Shown: one piece after another, positions 11,154-17,325 of the stretch
How positions within the stretch are numbered: the first letter of the stretch is position 1
Layout of the letters: each line of letters starts with the position of its first letter
Source: Prevotella sp.
Lineage (GTDB): Bacteria; Bacteroidota; Bacteroidia; Bacteroidales; Bacteroidaceae
NCBI GenBank assembly: GCA_015060485.1
Contig: SUYI01000012.1
Coordinates: 1-64,000 of the forward strand
Direction: 5' to 3'
Length of the DNA: 64,000 nucleotides
The notes under the pieces: model-generated
Told to the model about the DNA's origin: nothing
The model's input: the letters and a program-made list of their open reading frames with translations, nothing else
The model's database searches: none
Made by a program: the position numbers and the translations under genes

Positions 11154-11181
11154 CACCCGAAATCAAAAATCGGACAACAAC

Positions 11182-11502
11182 ATGGAGATAGTGATTATTG
11201 AGAAAAAGGCTTTTGAGGACTTCATCCAGACGGTGGATTACTTTATATCGCGCATCACCAGCATGGATGCACGGACGGAGGACAAGCAGCCGGAGCAATG
11301 GCTCGACACGGCTGATGTGTGCGCAGGGCTTCAGTTGGACCGTCGCACGGTCTATTCGCTACGGGAACAGGGCAAGTTGCCGTTCTCGCAGTTCCAGCAC
11401 AGGGTGTACTACAAGGCAAAAGACGTAAAGGCTCTGGCTGACGGACTGGCGGAGAAGTCCCCGAAGAGTAAGGAAACAGAAATAGTCAATCCATCAAAAT
11501 AG
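11182..11502 (+). CDS. Excisionase-like helix-turn-helix protein (first of pair)
   Basis: This 106-residue protein starts MEIVIIEKKAFEDF. After a helical N-terminus of about 45 residues comes an HTH_17 domain: WLDTADVCAGLQLDRRTVYS, QGKLPFSQFQHRVYYKAKDV. The layout matches the small Xis2-type proteins of Bacteroides conjugative elements. It is followed 7 nt later by a second gene of the same kind, so the two are an operon, and it is divergent from a third. A joint role in excision or its control is inferred from this context only. Confidence 0.8.
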   Translation: MEIVIIEKKAFEDFIQTVDYFISRITSMDARTEDKQPEQWLDTADVCAGLQLDRRTVYSLREQGKLPFSQFQHRVYYKAKDVKALADGLAEKSPKSKETEIVNPSK

Positions 11503-11509
11503 AATCATC

Positions 11510-11812
11510 ATGTTAGGACAGGACATTATCACGAAGGATTATTTCACCGACCTTTACGGACGCATCCGAAAGGCATTGGAACAGCACGAAATGGCTACGC
11601 AGCATTACCGCCCATTGCTGGACGGTGTGCGATACATGACAGACAAGGAACTGTCGGAAATGCTCAAAGTGAGCCGACACACCTTGCAGCAGTACCGCAA
11701 CAAGGGCTTGATTCCCTTTACTTATTGTCAGGGCAAGGTACTTTATAAGGAGCAGGACGTGCAGGAACTTCTTGATAGGAACTACCAGCCAGCCAAGTGG
11801 TCATCAACATAG
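11510..11812 (+). CDS. Excisionase-like helix-turn-helix protein (second of pair)
   Basis: This 100-residue protein has a helical N-terminus (ITKDYFTDLYGRIRKALEQ) and an HTH_17 domain (MTDKELSEMLKVSRHTLQQY, GLIPFTYCQGKVLYKEQDV). It lies 7 nt downstream of the first gene and so is probably co-transcribed. The gene ends 40 nt before a long hairpin that separates it from the convergent RhuM-like gene. It is likely a DNA-bending or regulatory partner of the recombinases; the exact role is not shown by the sequence. Confidence 0.8.
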   Translation: MLGQDIITKDYFTDLYGRIRKALEQHEMATQHYRPLLDGVRYMTDKELSEMLKVSRHTLQQYRNKGLIPFTYCQGKVLYKEQDVQELLDRNYQPAKWSST

Positions 11813-11851
11813 GAAACTCAATCATTTCGTTCATAGATACTTATTACAGAA

Positions 11852-11894
11852 GAATCCGCACCACCATTGCAACGGCAATAGGTGATGCGGATTC
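11852..11894. terminator. Long hairpin between convergent genes, likely bidirectional terminator
   Basis: GAATCCGCA (11852-11860) pairs with TGCGGATTC (11886-11894); inside it ACC pairs with GGT, and ATTGC pairs with GCAAT around an AACG loop. This gives 17 base pairs with two small bulges. There is no strong T-run, but the position between convergent genes supports termination. Confidence 0.6.
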
Positions 11895-11917
11895 AGTTTG
11901 TAGGATAGTTATTACTC

Positions 11918-12316
11918 CTATCTCGGTGGAAGTTCCAACGTCAGGCAGACGTTTTCGTACATTGGTCTGCCCATCAGTCGGTTCATGATGTACTTGCGGA
12001 ACTTGTGGCTGTTGTAACTGTCGATGGCGTAAGCCAGACGGATAACCATTTCAAGGTTATACACGTCTATGTTCCAGTTTGGACGGTAAGGGAACAAGCG
12101 GAATGTACCGTGAGTGTTTTCCTCACGCGCGATACTATTCTTATATATAGAGCGTATCGTGCGGAACACGACGGCTGACGGGACGAAAAGCATGTCCGCT
12201 ATCTCGTCCACAGTCATCCACACATCCTTTTCGGGCATGGCGATAATTCCGCCCTCTGTCATTCTGATGATGCCTCGCTCAAAGACATCCTTGGGAATCA
12301 TTGAAATGTTTGTCAT
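11918..12316 (-). CDS. RhuM-like (virulence RhuM family) N-terminal domain protein
   Basis: This protein of 132 residues contains VWMTVDEIADMLFV, a second helix (VVFRTIRSIYKN) and then DVYNLEMVIRLAYAIDSYNS and HKFRKYIMNRL. This order matches the DNA-binding-like core of the RhuM family, but the protein stops soon after it, so it is shorter than typical RhuM proteins of about 300 residues. It starts 6 nt after the upstream integrase ends and is the last gene of the integrase operon. The function is unknown; a regulatory or accessory role on the element is possible. Confidence 0.6.
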   Translation of the reverse strand: MTNISMIPKDVFERGIIRMTEGGIIAMPEKDVWMTVDEIADMLFVPSAVVFRTIRSIYKNSIAREENTHGTFRLFPYRPNWNIDVYNLEMVIRLAYAIDSYNSHKFRKYIMNRLMGRPMYENVCLTLELPPR

Positions 12317-12322
12317 AAACTG

Positions 12323-13669
12323 TCAGTCTTTTGGAATGTGATACAATAGGTTTTTCTTGGGACGTCCGACTTTCTTCACTGCCAGTCGTGGGTCTTCACG
12401 CAGCAGTTCCTTCGGACGGTCGAGTTTCTTCTGAAGCAGTGCCTTGTTGTGCTCTGCCGTGGTGTCGCTGGTCGTCAGTCCCTTTGCCTCTCTTCGCTTT
12501 TGCAGCCTGTCCATGTCACGGCTGATGTTGTCGTCAGTGACCTTGGCATACACCTGTGTACTCTTCACGCTGGAGTGTCCCATCATCTTGGCGATGCTTT
12601 CCAGACAGATGCCTTCTGATACGAGCATCGTGCCGAAGGTGTGACGGGCCATGTGAGCCGAGAGATTTTCAGTCCTGCCGATGGCAAAGCCTATCTCGTG
12701 GATGTCCGACCAGGCACTGTTGAGGGTTGGCAACGGGAATACGGGCTTTTCATCGTCAGTGGTGTTATACATGCCGAGTATCTGTTCTGCTATAGGGTGC
12801 AGGGGGATGAACGACTCCACTTTCGTTTTCTGCCTGTTGATGCGGATATAGCGCCGACCGTCGGCTGTCTTGCCGATGTGGTGAGGGTAGAAGCCACGGG
12901 CATCCACGTATGCAAGTCCCGTCAGGCTGGAGAAGATAAACCAGTGGCGGAACATCTCCATGCGGTCGTCAGCCATCGGGGTTGAAAGCAGTTTCTTGAA
13001 GTCCTCACGGTTCACGAAGCGATGACGGGTCTGTATCTTCTTCTCATATTCCACATTTTCTATTGGATTGCAGCGCAGGATTTCCATATCCACGCCTAAC
13101 CAGATTAGGCGGTTAAGCCATATCAGACAATGATTAGCCTGTGCTGGGCCGAGGTTCTTGCCTTTCACCAGATGCACCTTGTAGCCTTGCCCGAAGGCTT
13201 CATCTATGTCCATCAGTGCAATGTCTTTCTTGCCGAGCGAGTGCAGGTACTCTTGCAGATGGGCTTGCAGGCTACGGCTCTGGCGGTAGGTGTTCACCTT
13301 GTTCAGTTCATTGGCACGGATGCGCAGACGCTCACGTTCCCATTCGCCCATCTGCAGCAGGGTTGTCGGCTTCTTTGTCTTTTCAGTGATGATGTTCTTC
13401 AGGATTTCGGGAGTGATGACCCCGTTCTCACGCAGTTGCTCGTCATAGAGGGTGTCAATCCGCTTGCGCAGGTCGATGAGTCGGTTGTTGTCCCTTGCAA
13501 TGGAGATTTCGCCCTTCTTTGCGTTCCAGTCCTCCGGACGGCAGTAGATGTCCGTTGTCAGTGCGGTGCTCTTTCCGTCAATGGTGATACGGCACATGAC
13601 GGCTGTGGTGCCGTCGGTCTTCACCTTGGCACGGTTGATGTAATACAGTTGGCTGAATGTACTTCTCAT
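12323..13669 (-). CDS. Tyrosine recombinase/integrase (second of tandem pair)
   Basis: This 448-residue integrase of the Bacteroidetes type has an N-terminal arm-binding region (residues 1-100), a SAM-like core-binding domain (about 100-200) and a catalytic domain. Visible catalytic residues are Lys in RQKTK, His and Arg in HMARHTFGT, His in MGHSSVKS and the nucleophile Tyr in TQVYAKV. The usual first Arg (TGLR) is Ala in TGLAYVD, as in the IntDOT group, which lacks the canonical Arg I. It lies 12 nt after the other integrase. It probably integrates or excises the element. Confidence 0.9.
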   Translation of the reverse strand: MRSTFSQLYYINRAKVKTDGTTAVMCRITIDGKSTALTTDIYCRPEDWNAKKGEISIARDNNRLIDLRKRIDTLYDEQLRENGVITPEILKNIITEKTKKPTTLLQMGEWERERLRIRANELNKVNTYRQSRSLQAHLQEYLHSLGKKDIALMDIDEAFGQGYKVHLVKGKNLGPAQANHCLIWLNRLIWLGVDMEILRCNPIENVEYEKKIQTRHRFVNREDFKKLLSTPMADDRMEMFRHWFIFSSLTGLAYVDARGFYPHHIGKTADGRRYIRINRQKTKVESFIPLHPIAEQILGMYNTTDDEKPVFPLPTLNSAWSDIHEIGFAIGRTENLSAHMARHTFGTMLVSEGICLESIAKMMGHSSVKSTQVYAKVTDDNISRDMDRLQKRREAKGLTTSDTTAEHNKALLQKKLDRPKELLREDPRLAVKKVGRPKKNLLYHIPKD

Positions 13670-13681
13670 AATCGTTTCTCC

Positions 13682-14911
13682 TTATTTTGTGATGAAATTA
13701 AAATCCTTGGTTGCTTCAATGAACTTGTCCATGTCCTCAAAGAGCTTCTTCGGGGTGACACGGGCATAGACTTGTGTCTGGTTGATGTTCGTATGACCGA
13801 GCATCCTGCTGATGGTTTCCAATGGCACACCCTCTTCAAGCGTTATCAGGCTGGCAAACGAGTGTCGTCCCTGGTGGAAGTGGATGGGTTCTTTCAGACC
13901 TATCCAGCCCGATATGCCGCGCAGATGGGCATGGAGGGTACGGTGGAACACATACGGAAAGAGCGTCTTTCGTGTATCGTCGTGGTACTTCTCTATGAGG
14001 GCAATCGCCTCCGGCAGCAATTTCACGGCTGCACGGTTCTCGTTTTTACGACGGAGGTACTTCAGCCAGAGGTTGCCGTCCTCGTCGATGGAGAGATTAT
14101 TATCCGTGACGGACACCACATCAGAGTAGGGTACGCCAGTGTAGCAGGCGAACAGGAACATGTCACGGGATAGGATATGCCCCTCGTGCTTAGGGTCAAT
14201 CTGGAGGTCACGGATTTTCTCAAAGGTCTCACGGCTGAGAGCCTTGGGAGTGGTCTCGCGTCTTCTCGGCAATGAGAAGTGGGCGAAATATTGCCTTTCG
14301 GCAATGCCTTCCTTGAATGCACCCTTGCAAGCCTTCTTCAACAGGGCAAGGAAATGACGGGCAGAGCCTTCATGTCCGCACTCGTCACAGATGTACGACT
14401 GGAAATCATAGATGAATTGCTCTGTCAGTTGCCCAAAAGCGATGTCCTCCGTCTTGAACTTCTTCAAGATGAAGGCTTGCAGGTAGTCGCAGAAAGCCTT
14501 GTAGTGGTAGTAGGTGCCCTTGGCACGGTCAACACCGATGCGTGAATGACATTCGTCTTTCATGCGCTGTGCATACTGCATCAGCGTTACCTGTGACTGG
14601 ATGCTGCCCTGCAAGACAGCCTTAACGTCAGCGGCACAGAAGTCCGACTGACGTGCCTTTACGGACTCATAGGCATTGTTGATTGACAACATCAGTTGCT
14701 CGATCTTGCGGTTCACCTCAACCGCCTCCTTGCTCTTGCCGTTCAGACGGCTTTCACGGGGATTCCACAAGTCAGGGGTGCAGGAAATCTTACACGAAAA
14801 CTGAGACATCGAGTTTCCAAGGGTGATACGTCCCATGATGGGAGCCTTTCCTTTCTTGTCTGTCGTGCTCTTTTTGAGGTAGAGCAGCACCTTGAATTTT
14901 TCATCTTTCAT
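13682..14911 (-). CDS. Tyrosine recombinase/integrase (first of tandem pair)
   Basis: This 409-residue integrase has the same architecture as its neighbour but is clearly divergent in sequence. The catalytic domain shows Lys in RRKNENR, HQGRHSF (His/Arg), LGHTNINQ (His) and TQVYARV (Tyr). The first Arg position is Pro in TGVPYSD. It is the first gene of the int-int-rhuM operon and faces the outer edge of the element. Two tandem recombinases in one operon suggest either joint action or two integration specificities. Confidence 0.9.
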   Translation of the reverse strand: MKDEKFKVLLYLKKSTTDKKGKAPIMGRITLGNSMSQFSCKISCTPDLWNPRESRLNGKSKEAVEVNRKIEQLMLSINNAYESVKARQSDFCAADVKAVLQGSIQSQVTLMQYAQRMKDECHSRIGVDRAKGTYYHYKAFCDYLQAFILKKFKTEDIAFGQLTEQFIYDFQSYICDECGHEGSARHFLALLKKACKGAFKEGIAERQYFAHFSLPRRRETTPKALSRETFEKIRDLQIDPKHEGHILSRDMFLFACYTGVPYSDVVSVTDNNLSIDEDGNLWLKYLRRKNENRAAVKLLPEAIALIEKYHDDTRKTLFPYVFHRTLHAHLRGISGWIGLKEPIHFHQGRHSFASLITLEEGVPLETISRMLGHTNINQTQVYARVTPKKLFEDMDKFIEATKDFNFITK

Positions 14912-14931
14912 ACTCGCTTATAAATTGGTTG

Positions 14932-14939
14932 CAAAATTA
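14932..14939 (-). promoter_or_regulatory. Candidate -7 box of the integrase operon
   Basis: The complement reads TAATTTTG, 20 bp upstream of the integrase start at 14911. No clear TTTG -33 box is present. Confidence 0.4.
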
Positions 14940-15024
14940 GCTCAATTACAAGCGTCCTCCGTATGGAAGAATGTGTCCGAATATGTATGTTTTTCCGAGC
15001 CTCCGACTAATTCGGGGTCTCATT

Positions 15025-15073
15025 CGTTACCAATACAATTTTCGGTAACGAGACAGGTAACGATTTGGTAACG
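15025..15073. repeat. Cluster of four GGTAACG heptamers next to the integrase
   Basis: The heptamer occurs inverted at 15025-15031 (CGTTACC) and directly at 15044-15050, 15056-15062 and 15067-15073. The direct copies are 11-12 bp apart, about one helical turn. The cluster lies 115-160 bp outside the first integrase, where an attachment site or recombinase arm sites would be expected. Confidence 0.6.
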
Positions 15074-15144
15074 GAACGATGGCCATATTTCACAATATGC
15101 ATTCCTGCCCATCGAAACATGGAATACATAAAATCAGCAGTCTG

Positions 15145-15948
15145 TCAGGCACTTACGGGAATAATCTCCACGTTCGTCTTACCCTTGATTTCTTGGTTAT
15201 ATTCCCCAGCATTTTTCACATTATTGGGAATAATGACAGAGGTTAGGCTTGAGCAATACTCGAAGGCACTTTTTCCAATACTTTCCACATACTCTCCAAT
15301 GATAACCGAGGATAGGTTTGAGCAGCCCTGGAACGCCGTGTATTCGATGTTCGTCACACTATTCGGGATGGTGATAGCGGTGAGACCTGTACACCCGCCG
15401 AAAGCATAGTGCCCTATGGTCGTCACACTATTCGGAACAGTTGAATTCTGGCATCCCAATATAAGTGTGTTGCTTGCCGTTTTAATAATGGCATTACAGT
15501 TGTCGCGAGAGTCGAATACTGAATTCCCTTCTGCCACCTCAATGGAGGATAGATTAGTGCATCTGGAGAAAGCATAGTCTCCAATACCCTTCACACCAAT
15601 CGGAATGGTAATAGCGGTCAGACTTGTGCAGCCAGAGAATGATTCGCCTCCAATGCTCGTCACACTGTTGGGGATATTGATGCTTGTTAATTTGGTGCAA
15701 TCTCTGAACGCATAGGATGCAATGCTCGTCACGCTATAAACATGACTTTGATAAGTTACGGTTTCAGGTATATCGACATTTCCGCTGATTTCCTTATTTT
15801 CACTTCCTTCAACCCTTGCGGTTAAAGTATAATCATCTAAATAATAAACGACATCGTCAAATACTTCATACTGCGCCTTGCCTGCCAATGGCAGCAACAA
15901 CAGGGCAAGTAATAATAGTTTTGTTTTCATTCCTTTTTTAATTTCCAT
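15145..15948 (-). CDS. BspA-like leucine-rich repeat secreted protein
   Basis: This 267-residue protein has an N-terminal signal peptide (KTKLLLLALLLLPLAGKAQ) and then about six LRR_5 (BspA/TpLRR) units with the pattern IPNSVTSIGxxAFxxCxxL. Such proteins are surface or secreted, and in oral and gut Bacteroidales mediate binding to host or bacterial surfaces. It ends with a short tail and no obvious type IX sorting domain, so the surface anchor is unclear. It has its own promoter and a 120-nt leader. Its 3' end faces the integrase, so it probably marks the first chromosomal gene beyond the element, though this is not proven. Confidence 0.85.
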   Translation of the reverse strand: MEIKKGMKTKLLLLALLLLPLAGKAQYEVFDDVVYYLDDYTLTARVEGSENKEISGNVDIPETVTYQSHVYSVTSIASYAFRDCTKLTSINIPNSVTSIGGESFSGCTSLTAITIPIGVKGIGDYAFSRCTNLSSIEVAEGNSVFDSRDNCNAIIKTASNTLILGCQNSTVPNSVTTIGHYAFGGCTGLTAITIPNSVTNIEYTAFQGCSNLSSVIIGEYVESIGKSAFEYCSSLTSVIIPNNVKNAGEYNQEIKGKTNVEIIPVSA

Positions 15949-16004
15949 AACCGTATAATTTTTGCTTATAGTCTCCCAGATTCAGCGATTTACCATTTAT
16001 AAAG

Positions 16005-16037
16005 ACGTGGGTGCTCTACTCATCGCTCATCCCACGT
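16005..16037 (-). promoter_or_regulatory. Hairpin in the leader of the BspA-like gene
   Basis: On the minus strand ACGTGGG pairs with CCCACGT (16031-16037 with 16005-16011), with a 19-nt loop and CTTTATAAA after it. It lies inside the predicted 5' leader, so it could attenuate or protect the mRNA. Confidence 0.35.
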
Positions 16038-16073
16038 GCGGACTCACCCTTGCAGGGGTATCTGAGTCAGGTG

Positions 16074-16104
16074 CAAAGATAGAAAAATTTTTCGACACTA
16101 CAAA
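16074..16104 (-). promoter_or_regulatory. Promoter of the BspA-like gene
   Basis: The complement of 16101-16104 is TTTG, followed after 19 bp by TATCTTTG (complement of 16074-16081): an exact Bacteroidetes promoter. The predicted leader is about 120 nt. Confidence 0.75.
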
Positions 16105-16164
16105 ATTTTGGACTATGTTTTTACGTAACGTAACAGGCAGATGGCTCGTTTTGACAACGAACAC

Positions 16165-17262
16165 TTATTTGCATATTTCAGCAGCGATGTCATTCAGTTG
16201 TAGGCATCGCAGGCGCATATTTGTTATCTTCTCGTTCTGCCAAGGGTAGGGACTAATCATGAGCAAGCGACCCTCAGCACAAGCCATAAGATAGTGAGGT
16301 TGAGGTTTGAAGAAAGGAGGGAAGCCTTTTAATAATAGTACGATAAGTGGTAGTCGTGCCTCTAAAATGGCTGTGGCAATCTGTTTTTCGCCAGGACTGA
16401 TGCAGGGAGAAACGATGACGGCGCCTTGTCGGGCAGCATTCAGGAAGTATTTTTTGCGTTCTTCAATTTCATTGGGGTAGAGGTGGCGTGAGCATTGTAC
16501 CTGTAGTCTCTTTGGGTTTTCGAGCAGGGTTGTGTTGCCCATGGCTTCCATTTCAAGGCCCGCTACGGTTAGTTTGCCCAAGGGTTTGAAGAATTGGGGG
16601 TGTGCTTGTTTTAAAAGGAGACGACGGGGGTTATCATCAAGGTAGTTTAGCATTCGCTGAAGTTGGCCTTCTTGCAGCAGGATGCGGTCGTTGTAGCCTT
16701 GTTCCCAGAGGATGCCGCAGGGGGTTTTTGACTGAGGCGGTGCCTCAGTGTACCTAACGGGGGATTTTGCCTCAGTGTACCAAACGGGGGATTTTGCCTC
16801 AGTGTACCTGACAGAAGGAGCAGGTTTGGTAGATGGCGACATTGTCGCTGTGATGATTCCCAGTTCCCGTGCTGCCTTTCTAGTACCAGCCTTGAAACCA
16901 TTGATGATGGTTCCCAAGTGGTAGGGTATTTTTTCTTTGACAAAAAGCACGCCATGAATATGGTCAGGCATGATGCATAGCTTGATGATTTTCACCTTAG
17001 GGTAGTAAGATGGAATGTCCTGCCAACATGTTCTTACGTGTTCTCCTAATGATGACAGGATAACCTGTGGCTTATCGTTACCCTCTGTAGCTAAAGGGTT
17101 GCCCCTTAATGTGCCGAATAGAGGCTTTCTACCCTCTGTGGACATTGTAATCATATAGATGCCTCGTTCAGTATAGTCGTGCTCGTCGCAACGTCGCTTC
17201 ATAGAAGGCTTCTTTTCTTGCTTTTTTGACCACTCAATGTGCCTTTTCTTTCTTTCGTCCAT
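16165..17262 (-). CDS. Y1/RAYT-type transposase with extra C-terminal Rossmann-like domain
   Basis: This protein has 365 residues from the ATG at 17262; an in-frame TTG at 17319 is less likely. The N-terminal half is a Y1 (HUH) transposase: YTERGIYMITMSTEGRKPLF, then the metal-binding MPDHIHGVLFV, and later YNDRILLQEGQLQRMLNYL, where YND may supply the Tyr. The C-terminal third (GAVIVSPCISPGEKQI, PLIVLLLKGFPP, ACAEGRLLMISPYPW) looks like a DprA/LOG-type Rossmann fold. Between them lies a segment encoded by 27-nt repeats (TEAKSPVRY units). RAYT proteins act on dispersed REP palindromes rather than on a classical IS; such palindromes occur nearby. It sits just downstream of polA. Confidence 0.75.
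   Translation of the reverse strand: MDERKKRHIEWSKKQEKKPSMKRRCDEHDYTERGIYMITMSTEGRKPLFGTLRGNPLATEGNDKPQVILSSLGEHVRTCWQDIPSYYPKVKIIKLCIMPDHIHGVLFVKEKIPYHLGTIINGFKAGTRKAARELGIITATMSPSTKPAPSVRYTEAKSPVWYTEAKSPVRYTEAPPQSKTPCGILWEQGYNDRILLQEGQLQRMLNYLDDNPRRLLLKQAHPQFFKPLGKLTVAGLEMEAMGNTTLLENPKRLQVQCSRHLYPNEIEERKKYFLNAARQGAVIVSPCISPGEKQIATAILEARLPLIVLLLKGFPPFFKPQPHYLMACAEGRLLMISPYPWQNEKITNMRLRCLQLNDIAAEICK
16731..16814. repeat. Hairpin plus 27-nt tandem repeats inside the RAYT gene
   Basis: ACTGAGGC (16731-16738) and GCCTCAGT (16742-16749) form a perfect 8-bp hairpin with a 3-nt loop. From 16742 a 27-nt unit starting GCCTCAGTGTACC repeats about 2.7 times. The repeats keep the reading frame and encode nine-residue units. 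Confidence 0.8.
16836..16848. repeat. REP-like palindrome inside the RAYT gene
   Basis: GCGAC-ATT-GTCGC is a perfect 5-bp inverted repeat. The same core recurs upstream of the gene at 17292-17306 with one change. Confidence 0.55.
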
Positions 17263-17291
17263 GTGATAGTCACCTTTGTGGTTAGGCGAAC

Positions 17292-17306
17292 GGCAACATT
17301 GTCGCC
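17292..17306. repeat. REP-like palindrome upstream of the RAYT start
   Basis: GGCAACATTGTCGCC is a near-palindrome, and it and its flanks closely match the copy at 16836-16848. It lies between the polA stop and the RAYT start codon. Confidence 0.55.
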
Positions 17307-17325
17307 GTGTACTAGACAAAGAGGG

